Shown here piece by piece: positions 36,131 to 46,066 of a stretch of DNA of 64,000 nucleotides. How positions within the stretch are numbered: position 1 is the stretch's first letter; every line of letters starts with the position of its first letter. Made by a program: the position numbers and the translations under genes. Origin of the DNA: Roseospira visakhapatnamensis. GTDB lineage: Bacteria > Pseudomonadota > Alphaproteobacteria > Rhodospirillales > Rhodospirillaceae. Where the stretch lies: positions 62,001-126,000 of the forward strand of contig NZ_JACIGK010000013.1 in assembly GCF_014197915.1 (NCBI RefSeq), written 5' to 3'. The notes under the pieces are model-generated. The model was not told the origin of the DNA and made no database searches. It worked only from the letters and a program-made list of their open reading frames with translations.

Positions 36131-36706
36131 TTGATTGGTCCTTGTGCGGGCCGGGCCGACTCGCGGCGCGCTCCAGAGACCGCGCCCCGTCACCCGGCGG
36201 GGAGTTCCTGAAACGGTCGGGCATGCCCTGGCGCGCCTCCCGGTGGGACCCGGGTGCGAACGCGCCGCGCCACGCCGTTCCTTGACGGTGAAGCCTGGGC
36301 TTATAGCGGCTCGCGGGATGGGACGCAAGGCCAACACGGCGGCCGCGACGCAAGGCGCCAGCGGGTCAGGCTCCATGGATCCCTGTTGTTTCCCCGTCCG
36401 CCGGCATGCGGGGCCATCCTGCCACCGGATGTGGGTCCGCCCCTCGCGAGAGCGCCGTATTCTTAGGGATAAAAGCACTATAAGTTGAATAAATTTTCCT
36501 GAGTTATGCGCAAGACGTTAAGGATCCTGGTTCGAATAACAGGCAATCGCCGTCCAGTAACCCAGGGGATCGGGCCTACGCCAGTGCTAAGACAATGGTC
36601 AATCTCCCCCGACCATGGTTAGACTTCGCGATCCGGCCGACCCCGCCCCAGGACATCATCGGCGTGCTCGCCCGGTCCACCCCACACCCGGACCCCAGGC
36701 TCGACC
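36131..36706. other. Intergenic region upstream of rpmI and the histidine kinase
   Basis: This 575-bp gap carries the rpmI promoter and leader (to about 36330), then an AT-richer stretch around 36465-36540 that may hold promoters for the divergent histidine kinase. No infC gene, tRNA or other reading frame of credible protein character is present. Confidence 0.6.
36300..36328 (-). promoter_or_regulatory. Sigma70-like promoter of rpmI-rplT-pheST
   Basis: On the minus strand TTGCGT (36328-36323) and TATAAG (36305-36300) are separated by exactly 17 bases. Transcription would start near 36293, leaving a leader of about 160 bases before rpmI. The segment GAGCCGCTATAAG also occurs upstream of ftsK at 63635-63623. 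Confidence 0.65.
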
Positions 36707-39700
36707 GTGAAGACCACCCGTCGCCTCGTCTCCGTCACCAGCCTGGCCATCATCGTCGTCGCGGCGCTGGTCTTCGGCGTCGCGCATCGCGTCTTCGGTC
36801 TGGCCGACCTTGGCGACGCCGCCCGCGCGCAGGCCGAGGTGATGGCGCAGGCCCTGATCAACATGCTGGAGATGGACCTCCCGCACCTTCCGGATCTGGC
36901 GGACACCGACCGGCACACCTTGTTGAGCAGCCCGGTGATCCACGCCCTTCAGGGCAAGGTGACGCGCCTGGTCGACGACCTGCCGGTCGCCGAGATCCGC
37001 GTGCTGGACCGTCAGGGCCGAATCCTGGCCTCGGTCGACCAGCAAGAGATCGGCATGCCCATCGCCACCCGCGCCGGCCTGAGCGAAGCCCTGTCCGGGC
37101 AAACGTGGCATGAAGGCGGCGGTGGGCCGGACGGCACCCAGCCGCTGGGGCCGCTGACCGGACCCACGCGCCATGCGGTGCGGGTTCCCTTGCGCGCGCC
37201 CGACGGCGCCGTGATCGGCGTCCTCGGCCTGTCCCTGGATACGCGGGCAATGCTGGCCGACGTGACGCGCCGCCACGGCGCGTTCCTGCTGGCCGGCACC
37301 TCCGTCCTGGGCCTGATCTACCTGATGCTCCATGTGGCCGTGCGTCGTGCGTCCCTGCTGGTGGACCAGGAACAGGCGCGGGTCCGCGCGGAGCAGGCCC
37401 GTGTCCGCGCCGAGGTGGAGCGGCGCCGCAGCATCGCCGCCGAACTGGCGGACCGCGAGCGCCTGTTGCGTATCGTGACCGACAGCCTGCCGGCGCTGTT
37501 GACCTACGTCGACCGGGACCTTCGGTACCGGTTCAACAACGCGCGCTATGAGGACTGGTACGGCGTCCCGCGCACGGACATTCCCGGACGCCGGGTCCCG
37601 GAGTTGATAGGAGAACGCAACTTCGCGGCCCTGCGCGACCAGATCGACCGGGTCCTGGCCGGCGAGGCCCTCACCTTCGAGGCCACATTGGAAACCCTCG
37701 GCGGGCCGCGTCATGTCCGGCTGGACTTCACCCCGGACCGTGACGAGACCGGCGCCGTGCGCGGATACGTGTCGCTGGCCAACGATATCTCGGACCTGAA
37801 GGGCCTGGAGCGAAAGCTTCGCGAGACGCAGGCCCGCACCGAACACCTGGTGGAGGTGCGCACACGAGAACTTCAGGCCAGCGAACAGCGGTTCCGCGAT
37901 TTCGCCGAGGCCAGTTCCGACTGGTTCTGGGAATGCGACTCCGACCTGCGCATGGCCTGGGTTTCGCTGGATCGCCGCACCTCCGACATGTCGGGAATTG
38001 ATCTGGCGCAGTCCATGGGACGGACCCGGCACGAGATCGTCGCCCGCGGCGACCCGGCGCTGGCCGATCGCCACCAGGACGACCTGCTGGCCCGGCGCCC
38101 GTTCCGCGACCTGGAGTACGCCTGGACGGACACGCGGACGGGCCAGCGCCTGGCCGTCAAGACCTCCGGCAAGCCCATCTTCGACGATGATGGACGGTTT
38201 CTGGGCTATCGGGGCGTCGCCGCCGACGTCACCGCCCAGAAGGCCACCGAGGCCCGCGCCCAGCAGGCGGAAACCCACCTGATGGCGGCCCTGGACAGCA
38301 TCGCCGACGGATTGACCTTGTGGGACGCCAATGACCGGCTGGTTCTGAAGAACACGGCGTCGCTGCCCGGATTCTCCAAGCTCGACGCCTGGCTGATCCC
38401 CGGCAACACGTTCGAGGACGTCATCAACGCCTCGCCCCTGTTGCCCGCCATGACCATGTACCTGGACGGCGAACGGATCACCGGCGACACCGATGCCCTG
38501 AGAGAGCGTCGCCTCGAGGCCCACCGAAGGACCGCCTGTGTGATGGAGTTGCACGATCCGGCCAACGATTTCTGGCTGATGATCACCGAACGGCGCACCC
38601 AGGACGGTGGCACGGCCACCCTGTTCACCGACATCACCCACCGCAAGCGCACCGAACTGGCGCTGCGCAAGAGCGCGACGGGACTGCGGGAGTTGCATCG
38701 CATCACCGCCGACCCGCGACGGGACGCGCGAGCCCAGGTATCCGCGATGCTGCGGTTCGGCGCCGAGCATTTCGGACTCGGGGGCGGCGCGCTGATGCGG
38801 GTCCGGGGCCAGGCGCTGGTGGTGGACGACAGCGTTCACCCCGGCTGGGGACCACCCCCGGGCGCGGTGCTGCCGCTACAAGGCTCGCCGCTGGAAGCCG
38901 CCCTGAAGGGCGAGGAACCCCTGGTGGTCCAGGACGGGCGCGACCTGTTCCGACCGGCCGCGATGTCGGCCCATGGCGACACCCGGCCCATCACCGCGCT
39001 TGTGGCCGAACGCCTGGAGGTGATGGGCCATACGCTGATCCTGGCGTTCTTCTCGCCGGCGCCCGGCATGCCGACCTTCGGCACCACCGAGCAGGAACTC
39101 CTGAAGCTGATGGCCCAGTGGGTCGCGGGCCTCCTGTCACGGGACCGGAGCGCCGAGGAACTGCGTCTGGCCAAGGAGCAGGCCGAAACCGCCAACCGCA
39201 CCAAGAGCGAGTTCCTGGCCAACATGAGTCATGAACTGCGCACGCCATTGAACGCCATCATCGGCTTCTCCGATGTGATGCTGCAGGAGGTGCTGGGACC
39301 CATCCCCAATCCCACCTACAAGGACTACCTGGGCGACATCCATGCCTCCGGACGGCATCTGCTGGACATCATCAACGACATCCTCGACGTCTCCAAGATC
39401 GAGGCCGGGCGCCTGGATCTGGTCGAGGAACCGGCCAGCGTCGCCGACCTCCTGGATGCCTCCGTGCGTCTGATCCGCGAACGCGCCGATCTGGCCGGCA
39501 TCACCCTCGACGTCGCCGACCTGGCGGCGCTGCCGCCGATTCACGCGGACGGACGCCGCATCAAACAGGTGCTGCTCAACCTGCTGTCCAACGCCGTGAA
39601 GTTCACGCCACGCGGCGGCCGCATCACGGTCACCGGCCGTGTGCGATCCGACCGATCGATGATGCTGACCGTCTCCGACACGGGGATCGGCATGGCGCCG

Positions 39701-39976
39701 GACGAGGTCGCCCTCGCCCTGACACCCTTCGGACAGGTGGAGACCGGCCTCACCCGCCGTCAGGAGGGCACCGGCCTGGGGTTGCCGCTGTCGCGGGCGC
39801 TGATGACCCTGCACGGCGGCGCCCTGACCATCGAGAGCGAGAAAGGCCGGGGCACGCGCGTGATCCTGACGCTGCCCGCCGATCGGCTGTGGCCGACCGG
39901 TCCGCATCAACGGCCGGCGTCCCGCAATTTGGACACATTCAAGGAAAAACATGGTGGGCGTGGCGAGCGCGCGTGA
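36707..39976 (+). CDS. Membrane PAS/GAF sensor histidine kinase
   Basis: This 1089-residue sensor kinase has an N-terminal membrane segment (~9-28), a ~160-residue periplasmic sensor, a second membrane segment (~192-212), a coiled linker, PAS domains at ~250-365, ~392-515 and ~525-650, a GAF-like domain ~660-810, HisKA with the phosphorylated His842 ([20 protein letters not shown]), and HATPase with N box ~955-963 and DTGIGM at 991-996. The middle PAS is the PAS-7 style ([19 protein letters not shown]). The start is a GTG just before the first membrane segment. No response regulator gene is adjacent, so it is an orphan. The signal is unknown. Confidence 0.92.
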   Translation: MKTTRRLVSVTSLAIIVVAALVFGVAHRVFGLADLGDAARAQAEVMAQALINMLEMDLPHLPDLADTDRHTLLSSPVIHALQGKVTRLVDDLPVAEIRVLDRQGRILASVDQQEIGMPIATRAGLSEALSGQTWHEGGGGPDGTQPLGPLTGPTRHAVRVPLRAPDGAVIGVLGLSLDTRAMLADVTRRHGAFLLAGTSVLGLIYLMLHVAVRRASLLVDQEQARVRAEQARVRAEVERRRSIAAELADRERLLRIVTDSLPALLTYVDRDLRYRFNNARYEDWYGVPRTDIPGRRVPELIGERNFAALRDQIDRVLAGEALTFEATLETLGGPRHVRLDFTPDRDETGAVRGYVSLANDISDLKGLERKLRETQARTEHLVEVRTRELQASEQRFRDFAEASSDWFWECDSDLRMAWVSLDRRTSDMSGIDLAQSMGRTRHEIVARGDPALADRHQDDLLARRPFRDLEYAWTDTRTGQRLAVKTSGKPIFDDDGRFLGYRGVAADVTAQKATEARAQQAETHLMAALDSIADGLTLWDANDRLVLKNTASLPGFSKLDAWLIPGNTFEDVINASPLLPAMTMYLDGERITGDTDALRERRLEAHRRTACVMELHDPANDFWLMITERRTQDGGTATLFTDITHRKRTELALRKSATGLRELHRITADPRRDARAQVSAMLRFGAEHFGLGGGALMRVRGQALVVDDSVHPGWGPPPGAVLPLQGSPLEAALKGEEPLVVQDGRDLFRPAAMSAHGDTRPITALVAERLEVMGHTLILAFFSPAPGMPTFGTTEQELLKLMAQWVAGLLSRDRSAEELRLAKEQAETANRTKSEFLANMSHELRTPLNAIIGFSDVMLQEVLGPIPNPTYKDYLGDIHASGRHLLDIINDILDVSKIEAGRLDLVEEPASVADLLDASVRLIRERADLAGITLDVADLAALPPIHADGRRIKQVLLNLLSNAVKFTPRGGRITVTGRVRSDRSMMLTVSDTGIGMAPDEVALALTPFGQVETGLTRRQEGTGLGLPLSRALMTLHGGALTIESEKGRGTRVILTLPADRLWPTGPHQRPASRNLDTFKEKHGGRGERA

Positions 39977-40042
39977 GACCGCAGGTCCCGGCCAGGCCGG
40001 GGTGGCGCACGGTTCCGGCCCCACCCTTCCCACTCCTTGATT

Positions 40043-40074
40043 CGCCCACTCCGAGTCCCGCCCACTCCGAGTCC
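40043..40074 (+). repeat. Direct repeat, 16 bp x 2
   Basis: Two exact tandem copies of CGCCCACTCCGAGTCC lie in the 110-bp gap between the histidine kinase and msrP, 12 bp before the msrP ATG. They could be paired regulator sites or a duplication. The region upstream also contains a related CCCACTCCTTG. Confidence 0.7.
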
Positions 40075-40086
40075 CGAGGTCCAGCC

Positions 40087-41049
40087 ATGCTGATCCGGTT
40101 TCGCGACCCCACCGCGCCCCGCCCCTCGGAGATCACGCCCGAGGCCACATGGCACGATCGCCGCCGGTTCCTGGCGGGTGGCGCCGGTCTGGCCCTGGCC
40201 GGACTTATGGGGGCGGCACCGCGCGCGGCCGGCGCCGCGTCCCCGGACGCGTTCGCGCCACTGCCGCCGGCGCGGCCGAGCGCGCTGTCCACCGCCGAGG
40301 ACCCCAACTCCTTCAAGCAGATCACCACCTACAACAACTTCTATGAGTTCGGCACCGGCAAGGACGACCCGGCCCACGCCGCCAAGGCGCTGGTCACGGA
40401 CCCGTGGACCGTTCGGGTGGACGGCGCCTGCGCCAAGCCCGGAACCTTGGATGCCGGGACCCTGACCACCCGCTCCGACCTGGAAGAGCGGATCTATCGC
40501 CTGCGTTGCGTCGAGGCATGGTCCATGGTGGTGCCCTGGGTGGGGATCCCGCTGTCCACCGTGCTGTCACGATTCGAGCCCACCGGCGACGCCCGCTACG
40601 TGGCCTTCGAGACGCTGCACGATCCCCGCCAGATGCCGGGACAGCGCAGCCGCGTGCTCGACTGGCCATATCGCGAGGGCCTGCGCCTCGACGAGGCCCT
40701 GCATCCCCTGACCATCCTGGCGGTGGGCCTTTACGGCCGGGTGATGCCCAACCAGAACGGCGCGCCGGTCCGCCTGGTGGTGCCCTGGAAGTACGGCTTC
40801 AAGTCCATCAAGTCGATCGTGCGCATCACCTTCACCCCCGACGAACCGCCCACGAGTTGGAACCAGTCGGCGGCCCATGAGTACGGCTTTTATGCCAACG
40901 TCAATCCGACGGTGGACCATCCCCGCTGGAGTCAGGCGCGCGAGCGGCGCATCGGCGAGTGGGGCCGGCGCGACACGCTGATGTTCAACGGCTACGCCGA
41001 GCAGGTGGCGTCGCTGTACGCCGGGATGGACTTGCGGAAGCGGTTCTGA
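40087..41049 (+). CDS. msrP: Protein-methionine-sulfoxide reductase catalytic subunit MsrP
   Basis: This 320-residue periplasmic molybdopterin enzyme repairs oxidised methionines in envelope proteins. A twin-arginine signal is visible ([19 protein letters not shown]). The mature part has the family block [21 protein letters not shown] and the molybdenum-ligating Cys141 in [15 protein letters not shown]. The C-terminus ([19 protein letters not shown]) is typical. msrQ follows after two bases. The pair uses quinone-pool electrons. Confidence 0.95.
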   Translation: MLIRFRDPTAPRPSEITPEATWHDRRRFLAGGAGLALAGLMGAAPRAAGAASPDAFAPLPPARPSALSTAEDPNSFKQITTYNNFYEFGTGKDDPAHAAKALVTDPWTVRVDGACAKPGTLDAGTLTTRSDLEERIYRLRCVEAWSMVVPWVGIPLSTVLSRFEPTGDARYVAFETLHDPRQMPGQRSRVLDWPYREGLRLDEALHPLTILAVGLYGRVMPNQNGAPVRLVVPWKYGFKSIKSIVRITFTPDEPPTSWNQSAAHEYGFYANVNPTVDHPRWSQARERRIGEWGRRDTLMFNGYAEQVASLYAGMDLRKRF

Positions 41050-41051
41050 CC

Positions 41052-41726
41052 GTGGCCGATCCGACTCATGACCCCGCCATGACCGTCGCCCCATCCGCGT
41101 CCACACGCCCGCGCGTCCGGTCTCCCTCCGGCGGGCGCCGGCGGGACCGCGTCTGGCGGGTCGGCGTGTTCCTGGCCTGCGCCCTGCCGCTGCTGACCCT
41201 GGCGGCCTGGACGGTCACCGGCGACCTGGGCGTCAATCCCATCGAGACCATCGTGCGCCACCTGGGCGACTGGGCCTTACGGCTGCTGGTGCTGACCCTG
41301 GCGCTGACGCCGCTTCGGCATCTGACCGGGTCCACGCGCTGGGTGCGCCACCGCCGCATGGTCGGCCTGTGGGCCTTCGCCTATGCCGTCCTGCACGTGA
41401 GCGCCTATGCGGTGCTGGACGTCGGCCTGCACGGCCCGACGCTGATCGACGACCTGACCAAGCGCCCCTACATCATGGTCGGCATGGGCGCGCTACTGAC
41501 GCTGATTCCCCTGGCGGTCACCTCCACCCAAGGCATGGTGCGCCGCCTGGGGGGCCGGGCCTGGCGACGCCTGCACCGGCTGGTCTACCTGGCAGGGATC
41601 CTGGCCGCGACCCACTACCTGATGATGGTCAAGGCGGACATCACCGACCCGATGGTCTACATCTTCCTGCTGGTGGTGCTTCTGGGGGCCCGCGTCACGC
41701 GCTGGCTGACCGGCCGTCCGGTGTAA
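41052..41726 (+). CDS. msrQ: Heme-binding membrane subunit MsrQ
   Basis: This 224-residue inner-membrane b-type cytochrome passes electrons from quinol to MsrP. Membrane helices carry heme-ligand histidines in FAYAVLHVSAYAVLD, RLHRLVYLAGILAATHY and the RHRRMVGLWAF region. The family motif GDLGVNPIETIVRHLGDWALR is present. I chose GTG 41052, two bases after the msrP stop; ATG 41079 is an alternative start that loses nine residues of a non-conserved N-terminus. Confidence 0.93.
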   Translation: MADPTHDPAMTVAPSASTRPRVRSPSGGRRRDRVWRVGVFLACALPLLTLAAWTVTGDLGVNPIETIVRHLGDWALRLLVLTLALTPLRHLTGSTRWVRHRRMVGLWAFAYAVLHVSAYAVLDVGLHGPTLIDDLTKRPYIMVGMGALLTLIPLAVTSTQGMVRRLGGRAWRRLHRLVYLAGILAATHYLMMVKADITDPMVYIFLLVVLLGARVTRWLTGRPV

Positions 41727-41751
41727 CGGCACCGGCCACTGCCCCGCCCCG

Positions 41752-42537
41752 CTACCCGCCGCTGGGCACCACGACCACCTCGCCACCCTCGCCGAAGCTT
41801 TGCACCAGGCTACCCACCACCAGGTACCAGCCGTCCACCAGCACGAAGAACACCAGCTTGAAGGGCAAGGCCAGCATCATCGGTGGCAGCATCATCATGC
41901 CCATCGACATGAGCACCGAGGCGATCACCATGTCGATGACGATGAACGGCACGTAGATCAGGAAGCCGATCTCGAAGGCGCGCCGCAACTCGCTGATCAT
42001 GAAGGCCGGCACCACGGCGAGCAGCGAGGCGTCCTCCGACGAGGTCTCGACCGGGGCCTCCGACAGGGTCAGCATCAGTTCGAGGTCCTTGCCCCGGGTG
42101 TGGCGCAGCATGAAGGCCCGGAACGGCTCGACCGCCCGTTCGAACGCCTCCAGCTCCTCGACCTGCTCGTTGATCAGGGGCGCGATGCCCGCCTCCCAGG
42201 ACTGCTGGACCGTGGGCGCCATGATGAACGCCGTCATGAACATGGACAGGCTGATCAGGACCATGTTGGGCGGCGTGGACTGCGTGCCCATGGCGTGACG
42301 CAGGATCGAGAAGACCACCACAAGACGCGTGAACGAGGTGGCCATCAACAAGATGCTGGGGGCCACGGACAGCACGGTGATCAGCGCCACCATCTGGATG
42401 ATGCGCCCGGTGACCGTGCCCTCGCCGCCGCCCAGGTCGAGGCTGAAGGTCTGCGCGAGGGCCGGCCCGGCCAGCATGACCAGCGCCCCGGCCGCCGCCA
42501 TCGCCACCAGGACCCGGATCGCGTGCGTGGTCCTCAT
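41752..42537 (-). CDS. fliP: Flagellar type III export protein FliP
   Basis: This 261-residue core protein of the flagellar export gate has a cleavable signal (LVAMAAAGALVMLAGPALA) and the four-helix FliP pattern. Signatures are LSVAPSILLMATSFTRLVVVFSILR in parts, PPNMVLISLSMFMTAFIM, AFMISELRRAFEIGF and VIDMVIASVLMSMGMMMLPP. I chose ATG 42537, four bases after the fliO stop; ATG 42558 would overlap fliO. No other flagellar genes are in the window, so this is an isolated fliOP pair or the end of a split cluster. Confidence 0.94.
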   Translation of the reverse strand: MRTTHAIRVLVAMAAAGALVMLAGPALAQTFSLDLGGGEGTVTGRIIQMVALITVLSVAPSILLMATSFTRLVVVFSILRHAMGTQSTPPNMVLISLSMFMTAFIMAPTVQQSWEAGIAPLINEQVEELEAFERAVEPFRAFMLRHTRGKDLELMLTLSEAPVETSSEDASLLAVVPAFMISELRRAFEIGFLIYVPFIVIDMVIASVLMSMGMMMLPPMMLALPFKLVFFVLVDGWYLVVGSLVQSFGEGGEVVVVPSGG

Positions 42538-42541
42538 GGTA

Positions 42542-42925
42542 TCACCGCCTCGTCTCATCGCCGGCCGCGCCGTCCTTCGCCGTGCCGCCCCGGCGCTTCA
42601 GGACCGACCGGAACGATCCCGGCGCCAGCGGTTCCGCCGGCGGGTCGGTGTCCGGCGGCACGGGAATGTCCTGTTCCACGACCACGTCGTTCAGGCCCCC
42701 CACCAGCAACAGGTGTTCGGTTTCGTCGCGCCGCACCAGCACCAGCCGGCGGCGGGTATCGACCACCGTCGCCTCGACCACCCGCAGGCGTCGCGCGCGC
42801 CCCCCGGCGGCGGCGGGCACGCCCAGGCGCGCGCCCCAGCGCCGCAGGCCCACCGCCAGCAGCAGGATCAACCCGATCACCAGGACCAGGGAGAGCACCA
42901 GGCGTATGTAGCTGTCGATGTCCAT
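42542..42925 (-). CDS. fliO: Flagellar biosynthetic protein FliO
   Basis: This 127-residue protein fits FliO: a short N-terminus, one membrane segment (LVLSLVLVIGLILLLAVGLRR in part), then a small cytoplasmic beta domain (RLRVVEATVVDTRRRLVLVRRDETEH) and a Pro/acidic tail. FliO helps assemble FliP. It is placed directly before fliP on the same strand, which supports the call for a poorly conserved protein. Confidence 0.88.
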   Translation of the reverse strand: MDIDSYIRLVLSLVLVIGLILLLAVGLRRWGARLGVPAAAGGRARRLRVVEATVVDTRRRLVLVRRDETEHLLLVGGLNDVVVEQDIPVPPDTDPPAEPLAPGSFRSVLKRRGGTAKDGAAGDETRR

Positions 42926-43033
42926 GGACCGCGGATCCCGGCGAGGTGGGGCAGGAGGGCCACGGCCACGGAACCGCCCGACGACGGACCTGGATAGCAC
43001 CGCATCGCCTAACTTTGGCTTAATGGCGACCCC

Positions 43034-43762
43034 ATGCCGGCGCCCGTGCCCCGCCGGCGTCCCAAGCCCTGTTTCCCTCGGCCGGGCTTTTGGGCTAGAT
43101 TGCGGCTCGTCCGCTCCCCCGAGGGCAGAACACCGTCCCCGGATCAGGCCGGGACACCCTCGCCACCCCTCACCTCGCCACGGATCCCTCCCCTGCGCGA
43201 AGCCAAGACACACCGGGACGCCTGGCTTGACGCCGCCTTCGCCATGCTGGCCGAGGGCGGCGTGGACAATGTTCGCGTCGAGCCGCTGGCGCGACGTCTG
43301 AAGGTGACCAAGGGGGGGTTCTACTGGCACTTCAAGGACCGCGCCGACCTGCTGGCGGTGATGCTGGTCCGCTGGCGCGACGGACGCGCCGAGGTCATCA
43401 CCCGACATGCCCAACCGGGGCCGGACGAAACCGCCGAAGACGTGCTGCGGCGCCTCCTGGCGCGCTACCTGAACCACCCCAACCCGCGTGGCGCGGCCAT
43501 CGAGATGGGAGTGCGTGACTGGGCGCGTCACGACGCCGAGGCCGCCGAGGCCGTGGCCGCCGTGGATCACGAGCGCCTGAGCCGTGTGGTGCCGCTGTTC
43601 GAGGCCCTCGGCCTGGACGTCGACGAGGCGCAGGCCCGCGCCCGCCTGTTCTACGCCTATGTGTTCGGTCAGAACCTGCTGTCGCCCAGCACCAACGCCG
43701 CCGAGGCCGAGCGCCAGAAAGATAGGATCACCGCGATCCTGCTGGGGGGGTGTGGCCGGTGA
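43034..43762 (+). CDS. TetR/AcrR family transcriptional regulator
   Basis: The DNA-binding helix-turn-helix is clear in LDAAFAMLAEGGVDNVRVEPLARRLKVTKGGFYWHFKDRADLLAVML (read in segments), followed by a helical ligand-binding domain. Counting from the ATG at 43034 gives 242 residues, but the first ~50 are Pro/Arg-rich and not typical; a later non-ATG start would give the usual ~190. Divergent fliO and the downstream convergent lipoprotein gene do not reveal its target. Confidence 0.85.
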   Translation: MPAPVPRRRPKPCFPRPGFWARLRLVRSPEGRTPSPDQAGTPSPPLTSPRIPPLREAKTHRDAWLDAAFAMLAEGGVDNVRVEPLARRLKVTKGGFYWHFKDRADLLAVMLVRWRDGRAEVITRHAQPGPDETAEDVLRRLLARYLNHPNPRGAAIEMGVRDWARHDAEAAEAVAAVDHERLSRVVPLFEALGLDVDEAQARARLFYAYVFGQNLLSPSTNAAEAERQKDRITAILLGGCGR

Positions 43763-43820
43763 CCGGCGCGGCGCGGGTGGACACGTCCCGCCCGCCGAGG
43801 ATATCGCCACCCGCGCCCGG

Positions 43821-45965
43821 TCAGGGTTCGCCGACCCCCAGGGGGCGCACTTCGATGCGCAAGGGGCCGCCGGTGCCGGCCTCGACCGCCGCCGCGTCCA
43901 GGCGCGCCAGGACCTCGACGGCCTGATCCACGCCCTCGGCCCGGGCGCGCGCCAGCCAGGGCCGCGCGGCCCGGGGATCGGCCATCGTGCCCCGGCCCTC
44001 GGCCAGCGCCCGCCCGACCTTGTAGGCAGCCCAGGCGTTGCCGGCCTCGGCGCCCAGCCGGTAGAACGCCAGCGCCCGGACGGGATCGCGCGGGACTCCC
44101 AGGCCCCGTTCGTACAGGCTGGCGATGGCGCCATGGGCGGCCGGGACGCCCTGGGCGGCGGCCCGGCGGTACCAGGCCAGGGCCGCCCGCGGATCGCCGT
44201 GCAGACCGGCGGCCCCCTTTTCCGCGACCCGTCCGGCCTCATAGAGCGCCTGGTCGTGCCCCATCGCGGCGGCCCGTGAGAAGTGCTCGAAGGCCCGGTG
44301 GATCGCTCCAACCCCCTGCCCCCGGGCCACCGTCATGCGCCCCAGCGCCGTGTGCGCCTGGGCCAGGTCCCGGGATGCCGCGACCCCGTACCACCGCCAG
44401 GCCCGCGCCGGATCCGGCGGCATCGCGGCACCGGCGCCCCGTTCGTACAGACGCGCCAGATCAAGCGCGGCCCAGGCATGGCCGCCGGCCGCCGCCCGCT
44501 CCAGCAACGCCCGGGCCGCGCCGGGATCGGCCGCGCCACCCTGGCCGCGCGCCAGCAACCGCGCGAGGTCGGTGGCCGCCTGGGCCGCCGCCAGCCCGGA
44601 TCCATGCTCGACGGCATGGCGCAGCCACTGGCGCGCCCGCGCCGGGTCCGCCGCCATCACCCCGGGCACGCCGTCCCGCGCCAGCCGCGCGAGGTCGATG
44701 GCCGCCGGCACATGGTGCTCCGCCTCGGCCCGCAACAGGGCGATGGCCCGCGCCACCGACGCCGGGTCACCGCGCGCCACCAGCAGCCGCGCGGCCTCCA
44801 CGGCGGCCTGGGCGTGCCCCTGGGCGGCGGCCTTGACGAACCAGTCCAGAGCATCGCCGGCGCGCCCCTGATCCCGCAGCAGGAGCCCCATGGCCCGGGT
44901 GGCCTCGCCGTGGCCGGCCTCGGCGGCGGCGCGCAGGTGGGCGACGGCCGCCGCCGGATCGGGCGGCATCTCGCCGGACCGGCCCTCGGCCAGCAGCTTT
45001 CCCAGCGCCGTGTGCGCCCGCGCCCGGCCGGCCTCCGCCCCGCGCTCCAGAACGCGGCGCGCCCGGATCACGCCTCCCGGCAACGGCGGTTCGGCGTCCG
45101 CGTCCAGCAGGGCGAGCCCCAGGTCCACCAGCACATGGGCCGGCGCCTGGCGTTCGATCCGGTCCAGCAGCGCCTCGGCCCCGGCCCGGTCCACGGGCCG
45201 TCCCAGACCGGGCGTCAGCATCAGGCGGGCCAGGGGCAGGGCGGCGGCGATCTCGCCGTCGTCCAGGGCCTCGGCCAACAGCACGGCGGCGCGGTCGGGG
45301 TCGTGGCGACCGTGATCCTCGTCCAGCAGCGCCTCGCCCAGGCGCAGCCGGGCCAGCGGCTCGCCATCGTCGGCCGCCGCCTCCAGCAGCACCCACCCCT
45401 CGGCCCCGGCGGCCACCGCCCCGGGGCGGCCCTCCCGATCCCTGGCCCGGCGCAGCAGCAGCGTTCCCAGGTCGGCCCGCGCCCGGGGCACGTCGTCCGC
45501 CACCGCCTGCCGGAGATAGCGCTCCGCCGTCGCCGGATCGCGGTCGATCCCGCCCCAGCCGTACAGAAGCGACATGCCCACGTAGTGCGCCGCCGGCGCG
45601 TAACCCGCCGCCGCCGCGCGCCGCGCGAGCGCCAGCGCCGCCTCCTGGTCGCGCGGCCCCAGCAGGTCGGAGCCGTGCACATGCGCAAGCTGATACTGCG
45701 CCTTCACATGGCCGGCGGCGGCGGCCCTGGTCCAGGCATCGACGGCGGCCGTCATGTCGCCGTGCAGCTTGTGCCGCGAGCCCTGAAGGTAGTGGTACCC
45801 CGACAAACCCCGCGCCACGAAGCCGTCCGGCGCCCCGGAACATCCGGCCAGGATGAGAACGGCCAGAACGGGGGCCAGCGCGCGCCCGATCGCCCCCGGA
45901 CGTTCGACCTGGGTCGCCGTCGGGATGGCCAGACCCGCACACCTCCCTCGCGGGACGCCGCGCAT
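43821..45965 (-). CDS. Sel1-repeat lipoprotein
   Basis: This 714-residue protein has a lipoprotein signal: basic start, hydrophobic core and lipobox LAGC followed by SGAPDG. The rest is a solenoid of about seventeen Sel1/TPR-like repeats of ~36 residues with the pattern AxxWLRxAAxxGHxxAxxxLGxLYExG, for example ALAWYRRAAAQGVPAAHGAI and ALLERAAAGGHAWAALDLAR. The start ATG 45965 has GAGGGGG upstream. It is divergent from the large glycan operon, with a shared ~100-bp promoter region. Periplasmic Sel1 proteins such as AlgK scaffold polysaccharide export; the same here is only an inference. Confidence 0.88.
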   Translation of the reverse strand: MRGVPRGRCAGLAIPTATQVERPGAIGRALAPVLAVLILAGCSGAPDGFVARGLSGYHYLQGSRHKLHGDMTAAVDAWTRAAAAGHVKAQYQLAHVHGSDLLGPRDQEAALALARRAAAAGYAPAAHYVGMSLLYGWGGIDRDPATAERYLRQAVADDVPRARADLGTLLLRRARDREGRPGAVAAGAEGWVLLEAAADDGEPLARLRLGEALLDEDHGRHDPDRAAVLLAEALDDGEIAAALPLARLMLTPGLGRPVDRAGAEALLDRIERQAPAHVLVDLGLALLDADAEPPLPGGVIRARRVLERGAEAGRARAHTALGKLLAEGRSGEMPPDPAAAVAHLRAAAEAGHGEATRAMGLLLRDQGRAGDALDWFVKAAAQGHAQAAVEAARLLVARGDPASVARAIALLRAEAEHHVPAAIDLARLARDGVPGVMAADPARARQWLRHAVEHGSGLAAAQAATDLARLLARGQGGAADPGAARALLERAAAGGHAWAALDLARLYERGAGAAMPPDPARAWRWYGVAASRDLAQAHTALGRMTVARGQGVGAIHRAFEHFSRAAAMGHDQALYEAGRVAEKGAAGLHGDPRAALAWYRRAAAQGVPAAHGAIASLYERGLGVPRDPVRALAFYRLGAEAGNAWAAYKVGRALAEGRGTMADPRAARPWLARARAEGVDQAVEVLARLDAAAVEAGTGGPLRIEVRPLGVGEP

Positions 45966-46066
45966 GATCGCCCCCTCACCGATCGTCATAATACGTGCAA
46001 AACCCTGGCCTCTGCACTCAATGTTCGGGTATACCATTGCGGACGGGAAGAGACCAGGGCGAAGCC

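Noticed and set aside
36515-36550. GGTTCGAAT flanked by CCTG/CAGG, resembling a tRNA T-arm
   Set aside because: No acceptor, D or anticodon stems fit around it.
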